Below, in pieces: positions 15,491 to 23,286 of a DNA stretch of 64,000 nucleotides; positions within the stretch are counted from its first letter, which is position 1, and the number at the start of each line of letters is the position of its first letter. Source of the DNA: an uncultured Bacteroidales bacterium (lineage in GTDB: Bacteria > Bacteroidota > Bacteroidia > Bacteroidales > UBA932); contig CAKUVD010000012.1 in NCBI GenBank assembly GCA_934695325.1, positions 5,001 to 69,000 on the forward strand, given 5' to 3'. Position numbers and translations under genes: made by a program. The notes under the pieces are model-generated. The model was given only the letters and a program-made list of their open reading frames with translations, did no database searches and was not told the DNA's origin.

Positions 15491-16552
15491 ATGACGATAA
15501 ACGACAAATACAGCAGCGGAGAGATAGTCTTCAGCAGAAATGCTGGAGACCTGGAGGTGACGGAAGCCGGGAGTGATGCCGTCGGCATCGGTGTATATGT
15601 GGACTCCGTTCTTCAAGTGGAGTTTAGTGTTATGCCGATAGGTGGCAAGGTCATATTGCGGCTTTCGGATATTCTCGAGGCGTGCAGCGCCGGAAGGCTT
15701 ATGGCGTTCGCCATGAGGAGCAGCGTTTACACTCTTCCTGTCGTCAAGATCACCATTGGCGGACTGTCTTGGTCTCATCCCGTGATATTCGGGAGGGAAC
15801 CTTCTGACAAGGACATTGATAAGTATGATTTCCTTACACGGAGGCCTGAGACTTGCCAGACTTTCGCAGACGGCGCGGAACTGGCGGCATCGCTATGGAG
15901 CGTCGCATTGGCAGGGACTGGCACTATGCTTATGGCGGAGGTAAGGTTTGCCGTCGGTCTTCCTGTGACGGTGACGCTTCCGTCTCCTCTCGCCCTTCCA
16001 AGCACAAGGGGCAGCCTATTGGCCCGCATCTGCTGCTCGTATTCCGATATTCTTGCGGCGGCCGTAAGCGCCGGGCGTGAGGATGAACCCATTGTCGGAT
16101 GGTCTGTATGGGTAAAGAGAACTGCATTGGATACGTCAGGCGTGTTCGTGACCACTTCTGGAGAGAAACAGAATTTTGTGATGAGGACAGGACTACACCA
16201 TACATACATCTTCAGGAACACATATGGCACATTTGATACGATATATGCTACTGGCTCCAAGGTTGTGTCGTCGGACGGCGATGTCTTTACATTCATAAAT
16301 GGCGGTGTCGAAAGCGAACTGGGCAATGCGGCGGTACGCTATGTCGAGCAGAATACTGGATATATAAGTTCACGCGGCTATGCCAGGTTTTGGCTTGATT
16401 TCATCCAAAGTGCCGAACGGTATGTCTATGAAGACGGCGAGGCGCACAGGATAATAGTTGATGAGAATGATGCGAAGGTGACGGAAGGCGAACTCTCGTC
16501 ATTCAAGTTCAAGTGGCATTATGCAGACAGAAATAACGATTACAAGATATGA
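15491..16552 (+). CDS. Tail-associated structural protein (353 residues)
   Basis: The ATG at 15491 (MTINDKYSSGEIVFSRNAGD) is chosen over an in-frame alternative seven codons earlier. The protein is beta-rich and lacks membrane segments. It sits between the hub-like protein and the tail fibre and ends overlapping the fibre start by ATGA. A -7-like TAATTTTG at 15465-15472 suggests a weak internal promoter. Likely a baseplate or fibre-attachment protein by position. Confidence 0.55.
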   Translation: MTINDKYSSGEIVFSRNAGDLEVTEAGSDAVGIGVYVDSVLQVEFSVMPIGGKVILRLSDILEACSAGRLMAFAMRSSVYTLPVVKITIGGLSWSHPVIFGREPSDKDIDKYDFLTRRPETCQTFADGAELAASLWSVALAGTGTMLMAEVRFAVGLPVTVTLPSPLALPSTRGSLLARICCSYSDILAAAVSAGREDEPIVGWSVWVKRTALDTSGVFVTTSGEKQNFVMRTGLHHTYIFRNTYGTFDTIYATGSKVVSSDGDVFTFINGGVESELGNAAVRYVEQNTGYISSRGYARFWLDFIQSAERYVYEDGEAHRIIVDENDAKVTEGELSSFKFKWHYADRNNDYKI

Positions 16553-18768
16553 AACGACAGCATTACAGAAGCGACCTTACTTTGAAGGTCTCTCTCTCAA
16601 GGCCTGAGAACTCGGACGGAGGAGGCGGGCAGGTTGCTATACCTGAGCACGTACGGCTGGAATTCTTTGTTCCGGACGGGCGGACAGCGATTATCGCCGA
16701 GAGGAATGGTGATAAGACCACATTGTGCAAACTTTCAGAGGACGGGATGTCTTTGGAGGTATTCTTGCCGTTTTCTCGCAGGCCTCTAGGTATTGGCGAT
16801 CTTATGATGATTGTTACCGAGTACTCCGCTGCGGCTGGCTTTCCTGATGACATCAAGGAGATACACAATCCATCATTGACAGGAGTGCAGTTGTGGAAAG
16901 GCGTCTCCGATGGAGAGTCTTCTGCGACTGCGGAAGCGGAGCTGATAGCCTGGAGATATGGCTACAGCGCATACGAGCTGGCCAAAATACACGGCTTCAC
17001 AGGAACGGAGGAAGAGTTTGTTGCAGGGCTTCTGCCGGTGTCTGATACCGTGAAATACTCTTCTCAGACACTTTCGGATGACCAACAGAAGCAGGCGCGC
17101 TCCAACATCGGCGCATTGTCCGATGCCAATGGCGCTGTAAAGGCTGAAAATATTGCTGATGGAGCTGTTACGACTGGAAAGATAAAAGACGGCAGCATAG
17201 ATACAAGCAAGATTATGCCGAAGGCTATAACAGAATTTCGATTGGGTGATTCTGTTGTCAGCAAATTGAACGACAACGTAAAGACTACGAAGCAAAATTT
17301 AACAGCGGCCGAAAAGACGCAGGCGAGGAAGAATCTTGATATCCCGGATAACGTCGTCACATTGGAACAGCTGAACGAGATGGCGTCCGCCCCTCTGATT
17401 AATTCAGATTCCTGCATTGACTTGGGGACCGTAGAATTGGCAGCGGTAGATGACACCACCTATACTGCTAAAGTGGCAATTAACGATGATAAAGTCGGGG
17501 CTAAATTACTTGCCTATAACCGTATTGTAACGGTTGTAGTAACTATACCCGGGAACGAGGAGCGTTATAGGCTAAATCTATTTCCTCAGTCACCTTTTGG
17601 TCAATATTATTTATCGTATATGTTTATGTCCTGGGGAATGGTTATGACTGCTTATGCATATTATAGTGACAGTGATAAAGCAGTTGCTATTGCTATTGTT
17701 AATAATAACGTTGATTCTGAAGTAATTAAAGACTCAGGTAATCCAATCACTAGCGGTTGCGTGTATAATGCATTGAGGGATCAGTCTGTTAAGGCCACTT
17801 CGGTTCTCCAGGAGATAGACCTAACCGGCACGGACGAGGACAGAAAGGCAGCCCTTGACAAGTTTGAAGAAGACTGGAAGGCTTTGACGGGTTCTGACAG
17901 TATGTGGGGGGCGAGGTTCGTAGCGAGACTTCCTATTGAAATTGAAGGTGTAGATGAGAATTGTACTGTCTTATTAAGATATAATCAAGGTGGAAATTAT
18001 GAGGGAAGTGGGTTATCTAACACAGCAGATAATTCGATTTGTAGAATAACAGTAAGTTCAACGGGTTCCCTTACCATTACCCCCCTTTTCTCCCATCTAG
18101 AAGCTATAACAATCTACACCGACAACTCCGCCGCCTCCAGGGCCGCCAACGTCGCAGCAATCAAGGCCTATGTGAACAATCTGGTGGCGCTTGGGGTCGA
18201 TATGACAAAGGGATACAGCATTCCGGTTATGGGCGAACTGCTCGGGACGATAGCATACAACCCGACCACTAAGGCCTATACGATTCTTGTCACGAAAGGG
18301 GAGAAAGCGCTTAGTGGCTACATACTCAGCACAGGGGACGTGCAACTTGAGACGCTACAGCTTTCTGTAGACAAGGATCTCCAGACCACTTCGCATATGA
18401 TTGTCGGGGCGATAAATGAATTAAACACTGCAATAAAACAAAAAAATGCAGAGATAGAACGGCTTACCGCCATTAATCAAGCTGTGTTTCTGTATTCAGA
18501 CATTTCAGACGCACATACCATAGCCAACAGCACAGCGCTTGGTGCATATCTGGAAAATCTTTCTTTAGTGGGCGTGAAAGCAGATACTGTCAATATCCCA
18601 GTCATCATTGACAAGGATGAGGTTACAGACGAATATAAATACAGAGGCGAATTGTTTTATATTAGTGATAGATACTATGGGTATTGCTTGAATGTCCAGA
18701 CAAATGTCTTCTACAAGATATCAATGCAGTCTGCATCCTCAGGTATTGAGTTCACAAAAATAGGATAG
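16549..18768 (+). CDS. Tail fibre-like protein, probable receptor-binding protein
   Basis: The 739-residue protein has a beta-rich N-terminal attachment region, then fibre repeats: QTLSDDQQKQARSNIGAL near residue 177 and QNLTAAEKTQARKNLDI near 248, a motif common in tail fibres of many phages. Further parts include Thr/Asn-rich strands and a short coiled coil (ELNTAIKQKNAEIERLTAIN) near residue 625. Bases 17500-18070 and 18470-18760 are visibly AT-richer than the rest, as in mosaic fibre genes that swap receptor-binding segments. It follows the tail genes and precedes lysis, the standard position. Confidence 0.75.
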   Translation: MKRQHYRSDLTLKVSLSRPENSDGGGGQVAIPEHVRLEFFVPDGRTAIIAERNGDKTTLCKLSEDGMSLEVFLPFSRRPLGIGDLMMIVTEYSAAAGFPDDIKEIHNPSLTGVQLWKGVSDGESSATAEAELIAWRYGYSAYELAKIHGFTGTEEEFVAGLLPVSDTVKYSSQTLSDDQQKQARSNIGALSDANGAVKAENIADGAVTTGKIKDGSIDTSKIMPKAITEFRLGDSVVSKLNDNVKTTKQNLTAAEKTQARKNLDIPDNVVTLEQLNEMASAPLINSDSCIDLGTVELAAVDDTTYTAKVAINDDKVGAKLLAYNRIVTVVVTIPGNEERYRLNLFPQSPFGQYYLSYMFMSWGMVMTAYAYYSDSDKAVAIAIVNNNVDSEVIKDSGNPITSGCVYNALRDQSVKATSVLQEIDLTGTDEDRKAALDKFEEDWKALTGSDSMWGARFVARLPIEIEGVDENCTVLLRYNQGGNYEGSGLSNTADNSICRITVSSTGSLTITPLFSHLEAITIYTDNSAASRAANVAAIKAYVNNLVALGVDMTKGYSIPVMGELLGTIAYNPTTKAYTILVTKGEKALSGYILSTGDVQLETLQLSVDKDLQTTSHMIVGAINELNTAIKQKNAEIERLTAINQAVFLYSDISDAHTIANSTALGAYLENLSLVGVKADTVNIPVIIDKDEVTDEYKYRGELFYISDRYYGYCLNVQTNVFYKISMQSASSGIEFTKIG

Positions 18769-18772
18769 GAAT

Positions 18773-19060
18773 ATGAAAAAGAACATCAATAAGGTAGTAA
18801 GCACAGTCTTATGCCTTCTAGGACGAGTGCCAAAAGACAAGCTCCTGCACTTCATCGCAGGAATGCTGCTCACTGCAGTTGTGGCGTGCATAAGATGTGT
18901 TGCTCCGTTCTCTGTCATTGTAGGAATCATATCCGGTGCTGTGAAGGAGTTGTGGGACAGCAAAAACGGAGGCAGTGTTGAGCTGATGGACTTCATTGCG
19001 ACGTCAGCCGGGGCAATGACGATGCAGATTGTTGTCTGGATATATCTATTTGCGTATTGA
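18773..19060 (+). CDS. Holin-like membrane protein (95 residues)
   Basis: Three hydrophobic helices (LLHFIAGMLLTAVVACIRCV; FSVIVGIISGAVKELW; IATSAGAMTMQIVVWIYLFA) and a basic N-terminus fit a small three-pass inner membrane protein. It is the first gene after the tail fibre and stands before an endolysin that lacks a signal peptide, which therefore needs a holin. The assignment rests on position and topology. The family also includes host proteins of unknown role. Confidence 0.6.
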   Translation: MKKNINKVVSTVLCLLGRVPKDKLLHFIAGMLLTAVVACIRCVAPFSVIVGIISGAVKELWDSKNGGSVELMDFIATSAGAMTMQIVVWIYLFAY

Positions 19061-19061
19061 T

Positions 19062-19436
19062 ATGGATTGGACAAGCATAATAATGACGCTGATAACGTCA
19101 GGTGCGTTCACGGCGATATACCTGCTGGGAGACAGGAAGACATCGGCAGTGCTGGACAACGTCGGTAAGAGCATAGACCAGTGGAAGCTGATTGTGGAGG
19201 AGTATAAGAAGGAGAAGGACGCGATGCAGGAGGACATCGACCGCAAGGACAGGAAGGTGGACAGCCTGTACAACGAGATAGGGATACTGAGGGACAGCAA
19301 TGACAAACTGAGTTCCAAGGTCGCTTATCTGTCTGTCGTGAAGTGCACCGAGATAGGATGCAACAAGCGCCAGCCTCCGTTCGGGAGTACTCAGAAATCT
19401 AACGAAAAACAATTGACAGATGGGAACGATAAGTAA
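19062..19436 (+). CDS. Membrane-anchored coiled-coil lysis protein (124 residues)
   Basis: One N-terminal transmembrane helix (SIIMTLITSGAFTAIYLLG) is followed by a long coiled coil (QWKLIVEEYKKEKDAMQEDI) and a polar tail with two cysteines. The ATG at 19062 lies 1 bp after the holin stop, and its end overlaps the endolysin start by 17 bp. The topology fits an antiholin, holin accessory or inner membrane spanin subunit. The neighbouring gene already looks like a complete spanin, so an accessory holin is more likely. Confidence 0.5.
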   Translation: MDWTSIIMTLITSGAFTAIYLLGDRKTSAVLDNVGKSIDQWKLIVEEYKKEKDAMQEDIDRKDRKVDSLYNEIGILRDSNDKLSSKVAYLSVVKCTEIGCNKRQPPFGSTQKSNEKQLTDGNDK

Positions 19437-19845
19437 GGATTTTAGTTACAGGGAGTTCGAGGCGAGCGCAGTTGCGGACAAGAAAGGCATCTGCAATGTC
19501 ATAACTTCGTTTGGGGTGAGAGACTCCATCCTGTCTCTCGTGGAGAATGTGCTCCAGCCGCTGCGTGATGCCTGCGGGAAGCCCCTGCACATCAACAGCG
19601 GATACCGATGCGGGAAACTGAACGAGGCCGTGGGAGGAGTGCCTACAAGCCAGCACGTCAAGGGAGAGGCTGCCGACATTGCGGCGGAGAACCCGGCCGA
19701 TCTGGCGAGGCTGGCCGTCCGACTTGGGCTGCCGTTCGACCAGATGATTCTCTACCCGACTTTCGTGCATTTCAGCCACAAGCTGAAAGGAAGACAGAGG
19801 GGACAGATTCTGTATAACTGGAGATACAAGGGCGAACGGCTATGA
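19420..19845 (+). CDS. Endolysin, M15 family L,D/D,D-peptidase
   Basis: The 141-residue protein carries the M15_3 zinc peptidase signature: INSGYRCGKLNEAVGG, then SQHVKGEAADI near residues 68-78 with the metal-binding His and Asp, and FVHFSH near 114-119 with the last His ligand. Such enzymes cut peptidoglycan stem peptides. It has no signal peptide, so it depends on the adjacent holin to reach the wall. It overlaps the spanin start by ATGA. Confidence 0.85.
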   Translation: MGTISKDFSYREFEASAVADKKGICNVITSFGVRDSILSLVENVLQPLRDACGKPLHINSGYRCGKLNEAVGGVPTSQHVKGEAADIAAENPADLARLAVRLGLPFDQMILYPTFVHFSHKLKGRQRGQILYNWRYKGERL

Positions 19846-20254
19846 GGAATGCGCTGATTCTGCTGGCAGTTCTGCTGCTGGCGTCGTGCGGAGCGCTGAA
19901 GACACAGGTGCAGACCATATACGTTCGTGATACTGCCTACATCAGCAAGGTACAGGTGGATTCCGTCTATAAGCATGATTCTGTTTTTATCCGCGAGAAA
20001 AACGACACCGTGTATAAGTATGTCGAGAGGACCCTTAATAAGTACAAACTTCTGCACGATACAATCTATCGCTGCAAGATTGACTCGGTGTGTATATTGA
20101 CAATGTGTGCGAAGTCAAAGTTGAGAAGCCGCTGACTTCGTGGCAACGATTCAAGCAGGATGCCTTCTGGTGGCTCGTGGCTGCAATCGGAGGCGTCCTG
20201 TTATGGATGAATAGAAAAGGGCTCGTCTCATCCCTTCTTAAACTGTGGTCTTAG
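19842..20254 (+). pseudogene. Unimolecular spanin-like lipoprotein, frameshifted at a GT repeat
   Basis: The first frame (to 20135) starts with a lipoprotein signal (LLLASCG near residue 16) and a periplasmic helical region. After DSV it drifts into an unlikely basic tail. Removing one GT from GTGTGT at 20088-20093 restores the frame YIDNVCEVKVEKPLTSWQRF and then a C-terminal membrane helix AFWWLVAAIGGVLLWM, ending at 20254. An N-terminal lipobox plus a C-terminal membrane helix is the architecture of u-spanins, which fuse inner and outer membranes at the end of lysis. As written, the membrane anchor is lost. Confidence 0.7.
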
Positions 20255-20255
20255 T

Positions 20256-20498
20256 GAATCAAACGGAGAGTTCACCGTAATCTACACCGTCGATGCGTTG
20301 AGCCTTATGGATTTCTATCTCAGTAAGGGGTGGTTCTCTCTGGCCACCCTTGAAAAGGTCACAGGAATCTCACAAAAACAGCTTTGGGCATATGCACACG
20401 GAACGAAGCCTACGGATAAAATCCGGGGGCTTTTTCAGTCTATGATGTCCACATTCTTCAGGTCTTCGGCCGCCTTCTTGCGGTTCTTGCCGACATAG
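20256..20498 (+). pseudogene. Remnant of a HicB-like/HTH antitoxin-type gene
   Basis: The frame reads FTVIYTVDALSLMDFYLSKG then LATLEKVTGISQKQLWAYAH, which matches the C-terminal HTH half of common Bacteroidetes HicB-like proteins. The N-terminal half is missing: the frame begins right after the spanin stop and no proper start exists (TTG at 20298, ATG at 20307). The tail overlaps the integrase end on the other strand. It is probably a decayed or truncated gene at the prophage edge. Confidence 0.5.
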
Positions 20499-21528
20499 AT
20501 AGAAGTCATTGCGATGGAGCTGTGGTCAGCCTGCTGCTGAACAGAGGTAAGGGCGATGCCTGAGCTGACCATATTGGTGATTCCTGTGTCCTTCAGGGAG
20601 TAGAACTGCAGCTCCATCGGGAATCCGCAAGCCGGGCGCACCACATCGCTCCAGAACTTGGCCAGCTTACGGGAACTTACTGGCTTTGTCCCGGGGCTGA
20701 AGTCATAGCCCTTGTTCTGGGCGAAAAGATAGTAGTCCCGGTGCTGAAGTCATAGCCCTTGTTCTGGGCGAAAAGATAGTAGTCCCGGTGCGACAAGTCC
20801 AGGTCTGTGATATATTTCATAATGGAATCCGGGATGGTCCTATATGAGTCGTTGTCATTCTTTGCGATCTCGCTCCGGATGTGCACGAGCTGCTTCCCTG
20901 TATCAATGTCGCCGCATTTCAGGAGTGCGATTTCCTTAGGCCTTATGAAACAGCAGTAGCACAGCAATACAATTACAAGATATTGCAGGTTCTCTTTCTC
21001 CAAGAAAATGATAAGACTGTCAAGTTCTTCCTGCGTGAACATCCTCCGTATCTTTGACGTCAGCTTCTTTGATTTCTTCCTGATGTTGTCAAATGGATTT
21101 CCGGATATATATTTCCTCTCCTTCATCCAGTTGAAAAGAGTTCTGTAGAATAGAAGGTAGTTGTTGTATGTCCTGGGGGATACGGATGCCTCGATGCTGT
21201 CCATAAACGATATGGCATCGGTTTCTGTGAACGAGCAGGCATAATATGATTCTGTGCCAAATCCTTTCCCTTCAAGCCATTTCCTGAAGGTCTTTATGAA
21301 AGAGCGGTAGCTTCTCATTGAGTTTTCCTCGTTTTCCTTCTCTTTGACCTCAATGAATCTTGCCAAGGCGCTGGACATAGTCTCATATCCATTTGGCGCA
21401 GCCGCTTCCACGAAAGGATTCCATCCCATCTTGAGCTTCAGATCCAAGGATGCGATTAATTCCCTTGCAATTCTTTTTCTTTCGTTTATGGAGATGATAC
21501 GGTTCAACTTTATCCTTACCCGTTTCAT
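20435..21528 (-). pseudogene. int: Tyrosine recombinase (phage integrase) broken by a 47-bp tandem duplication
   Basis: The start at 21528 gives a SAM-like core-binding domain (residues 50-150) and catalytic R in FIRPKEIALLK. The frame ends early at 20677 (TGTTIFSPRT...). Deleting one of two identical 47-bp units (20696-20742, 20743-20789) restores FSPGTKPVSSRKLAKFWSD and then the box FYSLKDTGIT and the tyrosine nucleophile SIAMTSIYVGKN, ending at 20435. The intact enzyme would be about 348 residues and would recombine the prophage at the nearby tRNA-Ser. As it stands it lacks the tyrosine. Confidence 0.85.
20696..20789. repeat. Two perfect 47-bp tandem repeats inside the integrase gene
   Basis: Units 20696-20742 and 20743-20789 are identical. 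Forty-seven is not divisible by three, so the duplication shifts the frame. Confidence 0.95.
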
Positions 21529-21759
21529 CTTACCGGTTAAAGGGTGTCTGCAGCTGTAGGAAATATACTAGATTTTGCCTTGCGTCAGTTTAGGCGGTAT
21601 ATACTCTATATAGGGAACTGGAGGAGAAAACAACATTTTTTTTTCTTTGCATAACTCCGCAATGGTGTCATACAATGAAAAAACTTGTCCCGTCTTTGTC
21701 CCGTTTGTGCCAGGAAAATCTTGTAAATTATTGATTTCCTGGATGTTACGAGAATTTTG
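21529..21759. other. Non-coding region between integrase and tRNA-Ser, candidate attachment core and arm sites
   Basis: This 231-bp stretch holds no gene. It contains a copy of TGCGTCAGTTTAG (21581-21593), identical over 13 bases to 6380-6392 in the site cluster. Two TTGTCCCGT repeats lie near 21684-21705, and an inverted repeat CCAGGAAAATC (21710-21720) / GATTTCCTGG (21733-21742) lies just outside the tRNA 3' end. These fit integrase arm or excision-factor sites. The other attachment end is outside the window. Confidence 0.5.
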
Positions 21760-21847
21760 CGGAGAGAACGAGATTCGAACTCGTGATACCCTTTAGGGGT
21801 ATACACGCTTTCCAGGCGTGCCTCTTCAACCACTCGAGCACCTCTCC
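21760..21847 (-). tRNA. tRNA-Ser (GGA)
   Basis: Read on the minus strand the element begins GGAGAGG at 21847 and its 3' strand TCTCTCC ends at 21761, with discriminator G at 21760. The anticodon loop CTGGAAA is held by CACGC/GCGTG, giving anticodon GGA. A long variable arm (TACCCCTAAAGGGTA) and T-loop GTTCGAATC confirm the serine type. CCA is not encoded. The prophage integrase lies beyond its 3' end, so this is the likely integration site. Confidence 0.95.
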
Positions 21848-21883
21848 ATTGATTGAGTCCGTCCGCAGGAACGGACAGGACTG

Positions 21884-21914
21884 CAAATATACTAATTATC
21901 CGGTAAAACGCAAA
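21884..21914 (-). promoter_or_regulatory. Promoter of tRNA-Ser
   Basis: Read leftward: TTTG (21914-21911), 19 bp, TATATTTG (21891-21884). It leaves about a 33-nt leader before the mature tRNA. Confidence 0.8.
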
Positions 21915-21922
21915 GAAAAAAT

Positions 21923-23284
21923 CTACAGCGTCTCACGTTTAAGTTTTTCGACATATCTGTCGATGCGCCTCAGCTCCTTCGGAATGTCGATGCTCTGAGG
22001 GCAATGAGGCTTGCACTGGCCGCATCCGATGCAGTGATCCGCCTGGCGGACAGACTCCACGGCGCGGTCATAACTTACCAGATAACGCCTTTTCAGCCTC
22101 TGGAAATGCTCCTGCTCACAGCTTTGCGCCACGTCGCCGATGTTCACAGCATCGTTGTAATGCCGGAAAATGGTCGGGATGTCGATGCCGTAAGGGCAAG
22201 GCATACAGTATGTGCAGCCTGTGCAGGGAACAGTAGGATAATTCTCCATCAAATCCGCCATCTCCTTCAGGAAACCGATCTCCTCATCATTCAGCGGCTT
22301 GAAATGGCTGAAAGTCTCCACATTCTCCACCAGCGGATCCATAGACGACATACCGCTCAGCACTGTCAGCACATCAGGGAATGAACCACAGAAACGGAAC
22401 GCCCACGAAGCGATGGACATCTCAGGCTCCCTTTCCTTCAGTCTTGCTGCCACGGCCTCGGGAAGATTGGCAAGGCGTCCTCCCAGAAGCGGCTCCATAA
22501 TGGTCGCCGGGATGTCCCTCTTGGCCAGTTCTTCGTAGAGATAATCCGCATTGACATTCTTGGGCACCTTTGCGTGCTGCCAGTCCACATAGTTCATCTC
22601 GATCTGCACGAAATCCCAGTGGTACTTGTCGTGCAGCGCTAAGAACTGGTCGAAAGCCTCCTTGCGTCCGTGAAACGAAAATCCCAGGTTGCGGATTCTC
22701 CCGGCCTCGCGTTCAGCCAGCAGGAAGTCCAGCAGTCCGTTTTTCACATATCTGTCCTCAAACCCATCGAATCCCGAGGTGCCGATAGCGTGCAGAAGGT
22801 AATAGTCGAAATAATCCGTCCGGAGGTTCTCCATAGAGTCATAATACATCCTTAGGCCCGCTTCACGCGAAGAATTGTTGAAGTTCGACAGTTTCGTCGC
22901 TATATAATATGTCTTGCGAGGATAACGGCTGAGGGCAATGCCTGCCGCGGCCTCGGACTGGCCCTGCAGATAAGCCGGCGACGTGTCATAATAATTGACA
23001 CCGTTCCTGTAGGCGTAATCGACCATCTCGTTCACGGCCTCCTGGTCTATATGGTCCTTCCCGTCGTCGCCCTTCTTCATAGGCCAGCGCATACAGCCAT
23101 ATCCAAGAAGCGAAACCTTCTCGCCGTTCTTAGGAGAGACACGCATCTCCATCTTCGCATCTCCTGTCGGCTTTGCACTCGAACCCTTATGTGACGAACA
23201 TCCTGCAAGTGAAGCCGTCCCGATGGCCAAAGCACCGGCTCCGGCCCTCTTCAGAAAATCTCTTCTATCTATAATCTCGCTCAT
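21923..23284 (-). CDS. Tat-exported lipoprotein: aldo/keto reductase fused to a ferredoxin domain
   Basis: The 453-residue protein starts with RRDFLKRAG and a hydrophobic stretch ending in LAGC (Cys29), so it combines a twin-arginine signal and a lipobox. The aldo/keto reductase barrel follows, with the catalytic set D100, Y105 (YYDTSPAY), K131 and H165. Near residue 370-383 is CTGCTYCMPCPYG and near 433-447 CIGCGQCKPHCPQS, two 4Fe-4S clusters. The reductase probably passes electrons from an external ferredoxin-like chain to a carbonyl substrate. It is 2 bp after the membrane polyferredoxin, its likely electron donor. Substrate unknown. Confidence 0.85.
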   Translation of the reverse strand: MSEIIDRRDFLKRAGAGALAIGTASLAGCSSHKGSSAKPTGDAKMEMRVSPKNGEKVSLLGYGCMRWPMKKGDDGKDHIDQEAVNEMVDYAYRNGVNYYDTSPAYLQGQSEAAAGIALSRYPRKTYYIATKLSNFNNSSREAGLRMYYDSMENLRTDYFDYYLLHAIGTSGFDGFEDRYVKNGLLDFLLAEREAGRIRNLGFSFHGRKEAFDQFLALHDKYHWDFVQIEMNYVDWQHAKVPKNVNADYLYEELAKRDIPATIMEPLLGGRLANLPEAVAARLKEREPEMSIASWAFRFCGSFPDVLTVLSGMSSMDPLVENVETFSHFKPLNDEEIGFLKEMADLMENYPTVPCTGCTYCMPCPYGIDIPTIFRHYNDAVNIGDVAQSCEQEHFQRLKRRYLVSYDRAVESVRQADHCIGCGQCKPHCPQSIDIPKELRRIDRYVEKLKRETL

Positions 23285-23286
23285 TT

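Noticed and set aside
17900..17910. G6 run in the tail fibre gene as a phase-variation tract
   Set aside because: Six Gs are too short to be notable compared with the eight- and nine-base runs.
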